From contig NZ_JAAXLA010000060.1 of NCBI RefSeq assembly GCF_012911935.1, positions 1 through 43,242 on the forward strand: 43,242 bases of DNA, read 5' to 3'. This document shows positions 1-6,765 of the stretch, in pieces. The position numbers and the translations under genes were made by a program. Below the pieces are notes generated by a model. That model made no database searches. It was not told where the DNA came from and saw nothing but the letters and a program-made list of their open reading frames with translations. Positions within the stretch are counted from its first letter, which is position 1. Each line of letters begins with the position of its first letter. The DNA comes from Pseudonocardia acidicola (lineage in GTDB: Bacteria > Actinomycetota > Actinomycetes > Mycobacteriales > Pseudonocardiaceae).

Positions 1-35
1 GCGGGTAGCAGCGGGAGCTGGTCGGTGCGGGTCAC
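1..35 (-). CDS. 5' end of an AMP-dependent acyl-CoA synthetase (partial)
   Basis: A GTG at 35 overlaps the preceding stop (GTGA) and begins the residues VTRTDQLPLLP before the window ends. The same start recurs at 379, where it continues with a stretch reading ALDFAGDRLTYRELAS, the N-terminal signature of AMP-forming acyl-CoA or acyl-ACP synthetases. The intact gene therefore probably continues to the left of the window, translationally coupled to the FAD-linked oxidase. Only 11 codons are visible here, so the assignment rests on the copy at 379. Confidence 0.5.
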   Translation of the reverse strand, partial: MTRTDQLPLLP

Positions 36-127
36 CCGATCACCTTGCCCGGGTTGAGGATGTCGTACGGATCCAGGGCCGCCTTGATGGCCCGCTGCAT
101 GGCCAGCGCGCCCGGCCCGAGCTCGCG
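1..127. repeat. 127-bp direct repeat, copy 1 (window edge)
   Basis: Bases 1-127 are identical to 345-471; the match stops at base 128 (t) versus 472 (g). The left limit is the window edge, so the true repeat could be longer. It holds the 3' end of the FAD-oxidase gene and the first codons of the acyl-CoA synthetase gene. The visible length equals a k-mer size often used by de Bruijn assemblers, so this may be a graph overlap and not genomic DNA. Confidence 0.95.
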
Positions 128-379
128 TTCGCCGACCTTCGGGTTCACCGGGACTGCGGGAACCCCGGCGGCGAGGGCGGCGACCACCCCGACCGCCGTG
201 TGCAGGCTCGGGGTCGCCCACACCGCGACGCGGGTCCGCCCGGCGAGCTCGGCGGCCAGCGCACCGGCGACGGAGGCGAGCTCGCGGTAGGTCAGCCGGT
301 CGCCGGCGAAGTCCAGCGCGGGGCGGTCGGTGGGGTCGCGCAGGGCGGGTAGCAGCGGGAGCTGGTCGGTGCGGGTCAC
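32..379 (-). pseudogene. Chimeric ORF: synthetase N-terminus fused to FAD-oxidase C-terminus
   Basis: This 115-residue frame starts at GTG 379, overlapping the stop of the FAD-linked oxidase. About 84 residues look like the N-terminus of an AMP-binding synthetase (ALDFAGDRLTYRELAS, then a hydrophobic AVWATPSLHTAVGVVAALAAG segment of that fold). At base 127/128 it switches in frame to the last 30 residues of the oxidase (ELGPGALAMQRAIKAALDPYD...KVIG). It is a junction product of the 344-bp duplication and lacks every catalytic motif of a synthetase. It should not be treated as a functional gene. It is either an assembly artefact or the scar of a tandem duplication. Confidence 0.8.
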
Positions 380-471
380 CCGATCACCTTGCCCGGGTTG
401 AGGATGTCGTACGGATCCAGGGCCGCCTTGATGGCCCGCTGCATGGCCAGCGCGCCCGGCCCGAGCTCGCG
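345..471. repeat. 127-bp direct repeat, copy 2
   Basis: Second, internal copy of bases 1-127, offset by 344 bp. It carries the genuine 3' end of the FAD-linked oxidase and the start of the adjoining synthetase frame. Confidence 0.95.
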
Positions 472-1842
472 GCGCATGCCGGACCGCTTGAGCAGTCCGA
501 CGCCGTGCTCCCCGGTCACGGTGCCGCCGAGCGCGATCGCGGCGGCGACGATCTCGTCGAAGGCGGCCTGCGCGCGGGCCTTCGCCTCCTCGTCACCGTG
601 CGGGACGATGATCAACGGGTGCAGATTGCCGTCACCGGCGTGCGCGAGGTTCGCGATCAGCGTCCGGTGCCGGGTGGCGATGTCCTCGACCTGCTCCAGC
701 ATCTCGGCCAGCCGCCCGCGGGGCAGGCAGACGTCCTCGGTCAGCACCGCGTCGCCGCGCTGCTCGATCGCGGGGTAGGCGAGCCGGCGGGCGTCGAACA
801 GCGCCTCGGCCTCCACCGGGTCGGTGGACATCATCGCGTCCTTCGCGCCGGCCGCCACGAACTCGGCGTGGATCGCCTCGGCCTCGGCCGACGCCGCGGG
901 TTCGGGCAGGTCGGTCTGCGCGAGCAGCAGCGCGGCCGCGCCCTCGGGCAGACCGGCGCGCTTCCACTCGTTCACCGCGCGCAGGCAGTGCCGGTCGATC
1001 AGCTCGAACGCGGCGGGCTGCAGGCCCCGCGCGGTGACGGCGGCGACCGCGGCCCCGCACTCGGCGAGGGTGTCGAAGAACCCGACGACGGTGCGCGGCG
1101 GCGTGGTGCGCAGCGGCCGCAGCTTCACGGTGATCTCGGTGATGACGCCGAGGGTGCCCTCGGAGCCGACCATCAGCCCGGCCAGGTCGTACCCGGCGAC
1201 CCCCTTGGCCGTGCGCCGGCCGACCCGGACGACCTCGCCGGTCGCGGTGACGACCTCGAGGGCCAGCACATAGTCGCGGGTCACGCCGTACTTCACGCAG
1301 CACAGCCCGCCGGCGTTGGTGGCGACGTTGCCGCCGATGGTCGACCACGGCGCGCTGGCCGGGTCCGGCGGATACCACAGGCCGTGGCCGGCGACGGCGG
1401 CGCGCAGGTCGTCGTTGACGACCCCGGGCTGGACGACGGCGAGCCGCTCACCGGGATTGATCTCGACGATCTCGCGCATCCGCTCGGTGCACAGCAGCAC
1501 GCAGCCGTCGATGGCGTTGGCCCCGCCGGACAGGCCGGTCCCGGCACCGCGGGTGACGACGGCGACCCGGTGCCGGGCGCACGCCGCGACGACGGCGGCG
1601 ACCTCGGCGGTGCTGTGCGGGCGGACCACGGCGACGGGGCGGCCGTGCTCGGCCCACTCCGCCTCGTCGCGCACGTAGGGCGCGACGGTGTCGGGATCGA
1701 TGAGCACCCGGTCGGCCGGCAGCGCCGTGACCAGCTCGGCCAGCACCGCGTCCGCGGCGGGGTCGGGCGCGACGGCCGCGGCCACCTCGGGCGGCGGCCC
1801 CCCGAACGGGCGGGCGGTACGCACGTCAACGGGCTCCACCAT
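376..1842 (-). CDS. FAD-linked oxidase, glycolate oxidase GlcD / D-lactate dehydrogenase type
   Basis: A 488-residue flavoprotein of the vanillyl-alcohol-oxidase fold that would oxidise a 2-hydroxy acid such as glycolate or D-lactate. The N-terminal FAD-binding (PCMH) half shows VRPHSTAEVAAVVAAC, TRGAGTGLSGGANAIDG and GGNVATNAGGLCCVKYG. The C-terminal FAD-oxidase half has NLAHAGDGNLHPLIIV and GEHGVGLLKR, the His-rich metal/substrate region of GlcD. I chose ATG 1842, 10 bp after the stop of the upstream flavoprotein. The frame stays open to 2163, but those extra residues are antisense-like low-complexity Arg/Pro inside the upstream gene. Its own stop overlaps a synthetase start (GTGA). Substrate is not readable from the sequence. 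Confidence 0.9.
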   Translation of the reverse strand: MVEPVDVRTARPFGGPPPEVAAAVAPDPAADAVLAELVTALPADRVLIDPDTVAPYVRDEAEWAEHGRPVAVVRPHSTAEVAAVVAACARHRVAVVTRGAGTGLSGGANAIDGCVLLCTERMREIVEINPGERLAVVQPGVVNDDLRAAVAGHGLWYPPDPASAPWSTIGGNVATNAGGLCCVKYGVTRDYVLALEVVTATGEVVRVGRRTAKGVAGYDLAGLMVGSEGTLGVITEITVKLRPLRTTPPRTVVGFFDTLAECGAAVAAVTARGLQPAAFELIDRHCLRAVNEWKRAGLPEGAAALLLAQTDLPEPAASAEAEAIHAEFVAAGAKDAMMSTDPVEAEALFDARRLAYPAIEQRGDAVLTEDVCLPRGRLAEMLEQVEDIATRHRTLIANLAHAGDGNLHPLIIVPHGDEEAKARAQAAFDEIVAAAIALGGTVTGEHGVGLLKRSGMRRELGPGALAMQRAIKAALDPYDILNPGKVIG

Positions 1843-1852
1843 GCCGGCGACG

Positions 1853-2797
1853 CTATCCGGCGACGCGCCTGCGGGCCACCTCCCGGCCGAGCAGGGTTCC
1901 GGACCGCCAGGCCGTCTCGATGCGCGAGCTGCCCCAGCTGTCCCCGGCCAGGCCGATCCCGTCGGTGGTGAGCAGGAACGGCCGGTCCCGGTCGGACTCC
2001 GGGGCGGCGAACGTCCACCGGTGGGTGCGGGTCCACACCGGGCGCCGGTGCAGGTCGAGCAGTTCGCGCATGGCGGCGACGACCTCGGGCACCGCACGGT
2101 CCGGGTCCGCGAGGTGCCGGCGGGCGACCTCCCCGGTGGTGTGCGCGACGAGCACCGGGGCACCGTCGCCCCGACGGTCCCCGTCGTCGGCGATCAGCGA
2201 CAGCACCGGATGGTCGTTGACGAACGCTGCGGGCAGCTCCCCCCACTCCCGTGCCGGGAAGCGGGCGGTGACGGCCAGCACCGGACGCCAGGCCCGGCCG
2301 GTGACCGCCGCGGCGGCACCCGAGTTCAGGTCGAGCAGTTGCCGGGCCTGTGGATCGGGCATCGCGAGCACCACGACGTCGACCGACCGGCCGTCGATCA
2401 CCGGGCCGGGGCCCACGTGCCGCACCTCGTGCCCCAGCTCCACGTCCAGGCCGTCGGCCAGGTCGGCGACCAGGCTGCGCAGCCCGTGCGGGGTGGCCCA
2501 GCGCATCGGGCCGGGCGAGCGCCCCCGGCCTTCCGGCCCGAGAACGGCGAGTTCACAGGTCCACGGCCGGGCCAGGCCGGCGGTGCGCCAGCGGGCGACG
2601 ACCTCGGCGAACTCCGGATCGCGCACCGTGAAGTACGCGGCCCCGTAGTCGACCGCGCGGCCCTCCATCATCGCCGTGGCCATCCGGCCGCCCACGGTGT
2701 GCGCCCGGTCGAGCACGCGCACAGGCACCCCTGCCGCCGCCAGCTCGACGGCGCAGGCGACCCCGGCAAGGCCGGCGCCCACGACCACAACGGACAT
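1853..2797 (-). CDS. FAD-dependent oxidoreductase, renalase / amine-oxidase-like
   Basis: A 314-residue protein beginning with a dinucleotide-binding motif (VVVVGAGLAGVACAVELAAAG) followed by the second FAD motif (VRVLDRAHTVGGRMAT), as in the COG3380 / renalase-like branch of flavin amine oxidases. The C-terminal FAD segment (GLAGDSWGSSRIETAWRSG) is also present, so the protein looks full-length for this compact family. It lies 10 bp upstream of the FAD-linked oxidase and is likely co-transcribed. A TAGGCT hexamer 9 nt before ATG 2797 fits a promoter giving a leaderless or nearly leaderless message. Substrate is unknown. Confidence 0.85.
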   Translation of the reverse strand: MSVVVVGAGLAGVACAVELAAAGVPVRVLDRAHTVGGRMATAMMEGRAVDYGAAYFTVRDPEFAEVVARWRTAGLARPWTCELAVLGPEGRGRSPGPMRWATPHGLRSLVADLADGLDVELGHEVRHVGPGPVIDGRSVDVVVLAMPDPQARQLLDLNSGAAAAVTGRAWRPVLAVTARFPAREWGELPAAFVNDHPVLSLIADDGDRRGDGAPVLVAHTTGEVARRHLADPDRAVPEVVAAMRELLDLHRRPVWTRTHRWTFAAPESDRDRPFLLTTDGIGLAGDSWGSSRIETAWRSGTLLGREVARRRVAG

Positions 2798-2806
2798 GAT
2801 GAGGTC

Positions 2807-2812
2807 AGCCTA
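2807..2812 (-). promoter_or_regulatory. -10 box TAGGCT for the renalase-like gene
   Basis: TAGGCT on the minus strand ends 9 nt before ATG 2797, with no Shine-Dalgarno in between. No clear -35 seen. Confidence 0.45.
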
Positions 2813-2841
2813 GGCGCCCGGCCTGGGCACACGCCCCTCGA

Positions 2842-3807
2842 TCACCCGGCGGGGGGAGCGCTGAGCCGGGCGGAGACCCGCGCGAACCGCTCGATCCACC
2901 AGCGCGTCCGCTCCGGGTCTGCGGCGACCTCCGTGCGGCGGACCGGCTCCGGCGCGGTCCGGAGTACCGGCAGCCAGCCGTCGACCGGGCGCAGCTCGTC
3001 GGCCGTGGCCACCACGTCGGCCCGCAGCAGCGCACCGGTGCCCAGCCCGCACGCGAAGTCGAGCTGCGGCAGCGCCGCGGCCAGGGCGATCTCGGCGGCG
3101 AGCCCGACGCTGGTCTCCAGCGCCGAGGACACGATGCACGGCAGCCCGCACGCCTGCGCCACGGCCAGCGCCCGGCGCACCCCGCCCAGCGGCGCGCATT
3201 TGAGCACCGCGACGTCGGCCGCCTCGGCGACGGCCACCCGCAGCGGGTCCTCGGCGCGGCGGATCGACTCGTCGGCGGCGATCCGCACGTCGACGCGGCG
3301 GCGTACGGCGGCCAGCTCGTCGACCGTGACACACGGCTGTTCGACGTACTCCAGCCCGCCCGCCGCCCGGTCCAGCGCGCGGATCGCCGTCACCGCCTCG
3401 TCGACGGCCCAGCGCGCGTTGGCGTCGACCCGCACGGCACCGCCGGGCCCGAGCGCGTCCCGGACCGCCGCGACCCGTTCCAGGTCGGCGGGCAGCGATC
3501 CCGGCTCGTCGGCGACCTTGACCTTCGCGGTGCTGCACCCGGACGCGGCCACGAGGGCGCGTGCGCGCTCCGGGCCGACAGCGGGGACGATGCAGTTCAC
3601 CGGCACCCGCTCACGCACCGGCGCCGGCCAGCCCTCGTTCGCCGCCTCCAGCGCCGCGGCCAGCCACGGCGCGGCCTCGGCGTCGTCGTACTCGGTGAAG
3701 GGACAGAACTCGCCCCAGCCGGCCGGGCCCGCGAACACCAGCCCTTCGCGCACGGTGATGCCGCGGAACCGGGTGGTCATGCCGATCGCGTAGACGTCCG
3801 GGGTCAC
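2842..3807 (-). CDS. menC: o-Succinylbenzoate synthase
   Basis: A 321-residue enolase-superfamily enzyme that dehydrates SHCHC to o-succinylbenzoate in menaquinone synthesis. Visible catalytic elements in order: KVKVAD (KxK base pair), VDANARW (first metal Asp), EYVEQP (metal Glu), AADESIR (third metal acid) and LKCAPLGG (second catalytic Lys). The N-terminus RFRGITVREG with GWGEFCPFTEYDDAEA is typical of actinobacterial MenC. GTG 3807 is taken as start because a TAGGTT box lies 8 nt upstream. No other men genes are in the window, so menC is scattered from the rest of the pathway here. Confidence 0.92.
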   Translation of the reverse strand: MTPDVYAIGMTTRFRGITVREGLVFAGPAGWGEFCPFTEYDDAEAAPWLAAALEAANEGWPAPVRERVPVNCIVPAVGPERARALVAASGCSTAKVKVADEPGSLPADLERVAAVRDALGPGGAVRVDANARWAVDEAVTAIRALDRAAGGLEYVEQPCVTVDELAAVRRRVDVRIAADESIRRAEDPLRVAVAEAADVAVLKCAPLGGVRRALAVAQACGLPCIVSSALETSVGLAAEIALAAALPQLDFACGLGTGALLRADVVATADELRPVDGWLPVLRTAPEPVRRTEVAADPERTRWWIERFARVSARLSAPPAG

Positions 3808-3815
3808 GACGGGAC

Positions 3816-3821
3816 AACCTA
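3816..3821 (-). promoter_or_regulatory. -10 box TAGGTT for menC
   Basis: TAGGTT on the minus strand ends 8 nt before GTG 3807, in the 24-bp gap after the monooxygenase gene. It suggests menC has its own leaderless transcript. Confidence 0.5.
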
Positions 3822-3831
3822 CGCGCGCGGC

Positions 3832-5298
3832 TCAGACCAGCAGCTCGTGGTCCGCCGGGTCGATCTTCTGCGTCCGCTTGCGGAAGTTGAACGTGTAGTC
3901 CGGCCAGAGCGTCCGGTTCTTGCCGTGCTCGTCGAGATACCAGCTCGCGCAGCCGCCCTGGGTCCATACGGACTTGTCGAGCTTGCGCTGGATCTCGGCG
4001 TTGAAGGCGTCCTGCCGATCGCGGATCGTGTCGATGGCCCGCGCCCGGTGCCGATCGGTCACCCGCATGGCGTCGACGATGTAGTTCACCTGGGACTCGA
4101 TCATGTAGACCATCGAGCTGTGGCCGAGGCCGGTGTTCGGGCCGACGATGAGGAACAGATTCGGGAAACCGGCCACGGTGGTGCCGAGCAGCGCCTCCAT
4201 GCCCTCGCGCCAGACGTCGCCCAGCTTGACGCCGTCGCGCCCGGTCACGGTGACCTGGCTCATCCCGTCGGCGACCTTGAACCCGGTACCGAAGATGATC
4301 GTGTCGACCTCGTGCTCCCGGCCGTCGGCGGTGACCACGCCGGTCTCGGTGATCCGGACGATCTTGTCGGTCTCGACCGCCACGTTGTCCCGGCGCAGCG
4401 CCGGGTAGTAGTCGTTGGACATCAGGATGCGCTTGCAGCCGATGGTGAAGTCCGGCGTGACCTTGGCCTTGAGCTGCGGGTCGCCGGCGAACTTGCGGTC
4501 GAGGTAGCTGCGGCCGAACCGCTCGACCAGCCTCATGACCTTCGGGTTGAGGAACCCGACGACCAGGGCCTCGTGCCGCCAGTACAGCGCCGTGCGATTG
4601 AGCTTCTGCAGCAGCGGGAACCGGGCGTAGAGCTCGCGGGCGCGCGCGCTGATGGGGCGATCGGGCTTGGGCAGCACCCACGGCGCGGTGCGCTGGAACA
4701 GCGTCAGCGAGGCGACCTCGGGGGCGATCGCCGGCACGAACTGGATGGCGCTGGCGCCGGTCCCGATGACCGCGACGCGCTTGCCCGCGAGATCGTGGGA
4801 GTGGTCCCACTGTGCGGAGTGGAAGGCCGTGCCGGTGAAGCGGTCCAGGCCCTCGATCTCGGGGATCGACGGCTCGTGCAGCGCGCCGGTACCCCAGATG
4901 AGGAACCGGGCGCGGATGGCCGACCCGTCGGCGAGGTGGACGTCCCAGTGCGTGCCGTCCCACTCCGCGCCGGTGACCGTGACCCCGAACCGGATCCGGT
5001 CGCGCAGCCGGTAGTGGTCGGCGACGTCCTCCAGGTAGGCCCGGATCTCCGGCTGGCGAGCGAAGGTGCGCGTCCAGTTGGGGTTCTGCCGGAACGAGAA
5101 CGAGTACAGGTGCGACTCGATGTCGCAGGCGCAGCCGGGATAGGTGTTGTCGCGCCAGGTACCGCCGAGGGTGTCGCCCTTCTCCAGGACGACGAAGTCG
5201 CGGCGCCCCGCCTCGTCCAGCTTCACGGCGGCACCGAGCCCGGCGAAACCGCTCCCGACGATGGCGACCTCGACAGCCGCCGGGACCTGGTCGGTCAT
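3832..5298 (-). CDS. Flavin-containing monooxygenase, Baeyer-Villiger type I
   Basis: A 488-residue FAD- and NADPH-binding monooxygenase. The first Rossmann motif is GSGFAGLGAAV near the N-terminus, followed by LGGTWRDNTYPGCACD, a stretch strongly conserved in ketone and steroid monooxygenases. The Baeyer-Villiger fingerprint FxGxxxHxxxW is present as FTGTAFHSAQWDH, and the second Rossmann motif is VIGTGASAIQ. It would insert oxygen into a ketone or oxidise a soft nucleophile; substrate is unknown. A good ribosome-binding site (GGGAGGAG) sits 6 nt before ATG 5298. It is divergent from a TetR gene across a 71-bp region containing a two-part palindromic operator, so it is probably repressed until its substrate or a related ligand is present. 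Confidence 0.9.
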   Translation of the reverse strand: MTDQVPAAVEVAIVGSGFAGLGAAVKLDEAGRRDFVVLEKGDTLGGTWRDNTYPGCACDIESHLYSFSFRQNPNWTRTFARQPEIRAYLEDVADHYRLRDRIRFGVTVTGAEWDGTHWDVHLADGSAIRARFLIWGTGALHEPSIPEIEGLDRFTGTAFHSAQWDHSHDLAGKRVAVIGTGASAIQFVPAIAPEVASLTLFQRTAPWVLPKPDRPISARARELYARFPLLQKLNRTALYWRHEALVVGFLNPKVMRLVERFGRSYLDRKFAGDPQLKAKVTPDFTIGCKRILMSNDYYPALRRDNVAVETDKIVRITETGVVTADGREHEVDTIIFGTGFKVADGMSQVTVTGRDGVKLGDVWREGMEALLGTTVAGFPNLFLIVGPNTGLGHSSMVYMIESQVNYIVDAMRVTDRHRARAIDTIRDRQDAFNAEIQRKLDKSVWTQGGCASWYLDEHGKNRTLWPDYTFNFRKRTQKIDPADHELLV

Positions 5299-5320
5299 CT
5301 CGCGCTCCTCCCGATCTGGT

Positions 5321-5359
5321 TACCGACGGTAAGTTACCACGAGTAACTTACCTACGGTA
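5321..5359. promoter_or_regulatory. Double palindromic TetR-type operator
   Basis: Arms 5321-5337 and 5343-5359 form a 17-bp inverted repeat (15 of 17 matching) around a 5-bp centre. Each arm is itself palindromic: TTACCGACGGTAA on the left and a near copy TTACCTACGGTAG on the right. The right part overlaps the -10 of the TetR gene and the left part lies just upstream of the monooxygenase ribosome-binding site. This fits cooperative binding of two repressor dimers that shut off both genes. The regulator assignment is inferred from position. Confidence 0.8.
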
Positions 5360-5363
5360 GGGT
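5358..5363 (+). promoter_or_regulatory. -10 box TAGGGT for the TetR gene
   Basis: TAGGGT ends 6 nt before GTG 5370, so the message is probably leaderless. It overlaps the right operator palindrome, which implies autorepression. Confidence 0.6.
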
Positions 5364-5369
5364 CTTCTC

Positions 5370-5975
5370 GTGGAGACCAGCACGCCGCGCCGCAGGCTCG
5401 GTCGCGCCGAGCGCGAGCGGCAGATCCTCGACGCCGCCGTCGCCGTGTTCTCCGAGCGCGGGTATCAGACCGCGTCGATGGACGCGGTGGCCGAGCGGGT
5501 CGGCGTCACCAAGCCCGTGCTCTACACGCACTTCGGCTCCAAGGAGGGCCTGCTGCTGGCCTGCATCGCGCGGGCCCGCACCGAACTGCTCGAGGTCACC
5601 GCGGCCGCCGCGGCCGCCGCCGAAGGGCCCGAGGAGATGCTGCGACAGGGCACCAAGGCGTTCTTCGACTACCTCGACAGCCAGCGCCCCACTTGGACGC
5701 TGCTCTATTCCGAGGCTGCGATCTCGGCCGGCGCCGCGTCCGCGCTCGAGGAGATCCGGGCCCAGCAGACCGACTTCATCGCGGCGCTGCTCGCGACCCA
5801 GGCTCCCGATACCGACCCGCAGCGCCTGGCCGGCTGGGCGCAAGTGATCGTCGGCGCGTGCGAGCGGTTGGCGCTGTGGCGCGGGACGGGGGGCGGTGAG
5901 CCTGCGGTGAGCAGTGAGCAGGCCACCGAGTATCTGATGGACCTGGCCTGGACGGGGCTGGCGAACCTGCGGTGA
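5370..5975 (+). CDS. TetR/AcrR-family transcriptional regulator
   Basis: A 201-residue regulator. The N-terminal helix-turn-helix is clear: RERQILDAAVAVFSERGYQT, then MDAVAERVGVTKPVLYTHFG with the TetR recognition-helix ending LYTHF and SKEGLL. Residues 60-200 form the variable ligand-binding and dimerisation domain. The start is GTG 5370, 6 nt after a TAGGGT box. It is divergent from the Baeyer-Villiger monooxygenase and probably controls it and itself through the operator at 5321-5359. Ligand unknown. Confidence 0.9.
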   Translation: METSTPRRRLGRAERERQILDAAVAVFSERGYQTASMDAVAERVGVTKPVLYTHFGSKEGLLLACIARARTELLEVTAAAAAAAEGPEEMLRQGTKAFFDYLDSQRPTWTLLYSEAAISAGAASALEEIRAQQTDFIAALLATQAPDTDPQRLAGWAQVIVGACERLALWRGTGGGEPAVSSEQATEYLMDLAWTGLANLR

Positions 5976-6001
5976 GCCGGTGACCGGCACAATGTCGGTC
6001 G

Positions 6002-6745
6002 ATGACGACGACGGCACCACGGCTGCTGCAGGTCCGGCGCAGCGAGCAGATCACCCCGCGGATGATCCGCGTGACCCTGGGCGGCGACGAACTCGCCGGC
6101 TTCCCCGGCGAGGGCCCGGACCGCCGGGTGAAGATGTTCTTCCCCGTCGAGGGCCAGGAACGCCCGGCGATCCCGCGCGCCAGCACCGGCGGCCCGGTCT
6201 GGCCCGCCGGGGAGCCCCGGCCGGCGATCCGCACCTACACCGTGCGTCGCTTCGACGCCGAGGCCGGTGAGCTCGACGTCGACTTCGTGCTGCACACCGG
6301 CCACGGCCCGGCCGCCGCGTGGGCGCGTGCGGCGGCGCCCGGGGCCTGGGTCGGCGTGTCCGAGCCGGGCGGGCGCTACGTCCCCGACCCGGCGGCCGCG
6401 TTTCACGTCGTGATCGGTGACGAGTCGGCGCTGCCGGCCGTGGCCACCGTGCTGGAGGCGCTGCCCCCCGGGGCACCGGCCATCGCGTTCCTCGAGGTGG
6501 CCGATGCCGAGGAGGAACAGCCGCTGCCCGGCTCCGCACAGATCCACTGGGTGCACCGCGGCGATCGTGAGGCCGGCACCGCGCTGGTCGAGGCCGTCCG
6601 CGACGCCGAGCTGCCCGCCGGCCGCGGGCAGGCCTGGCTGGCCGGGGAGTCCGCGGCCGTGCGCGACCTGCGCAAGCACCTGCTGGACGACCGCAAGCTC
6701 GACCGCCGCGCGGTCTACGCCACGGGGTACTGGCGCCTGCGCTGA
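6002..6745 (+). CDS. Siderophore-interacting protein (NADPH-dependent ferric-siderophore reductase)
   Basis: A 247-residue flavoreductase of the ViuB/YqjH type that would release iron from ferric siderophores in the cytoplasm. It has the N-terminal FAD-binding barrel with the flavin motif AIRTYTVRRFD, then a SIP domain with GDESALPAVATVLEALP, the nucleotide-binding WLAGESAAVRDLRKHLL and the family's C-terminal signature ATGYWRLR. Length is normal. ATG 6002 follows the TetR gene by 26 bp; a CAATGT hexamer 6 nt upstream could be a weak -10, so it may be transcribed separately. No siderophore biosynthesis or uptake genes are adjacent. Confidence 0.9.
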   Translation: MTTTAPRLLQVRRSEQITPRMIRVTLGGDELAGFPGEGPDRRVKMFFPVEGQERPAIPRASTGGPVWPAGEPRPAIRTYTVRRFDAEAGELDVDFVLHTGHGPAAAWARAAAPGAWVGVSEPGGRYVPDPAAAFHVVIGDESALPAVATVLEALPPGAPAIAFLEVADAEEEQPLPGSAQIHWVHRGDREAGTALVEAVRDAELPAGRGQAWLAGESAAVRDLRKHLLDDRKLDRRAVYATGYWRLR

Positions 6746-6765
6746 GACGCGCGACCCGGGTCCGA

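Noticed and set aside
505..1971. Long plus-strand frame (488 codons) opposite the FAD-linked oxidase
   Set aside because: Composition is Arg/Gly/Asp-rich with no motif, and it is antisense to a clear enzyme. GC-rich third positions open such frames.
3847..5346. 499-codon plus-strand frame opposite the Baeyer-Villiger monooxygenase
   Set aside because: Antisense shadow; low-complexity Val/Asp/Arg, and it would cross the TetR operator.
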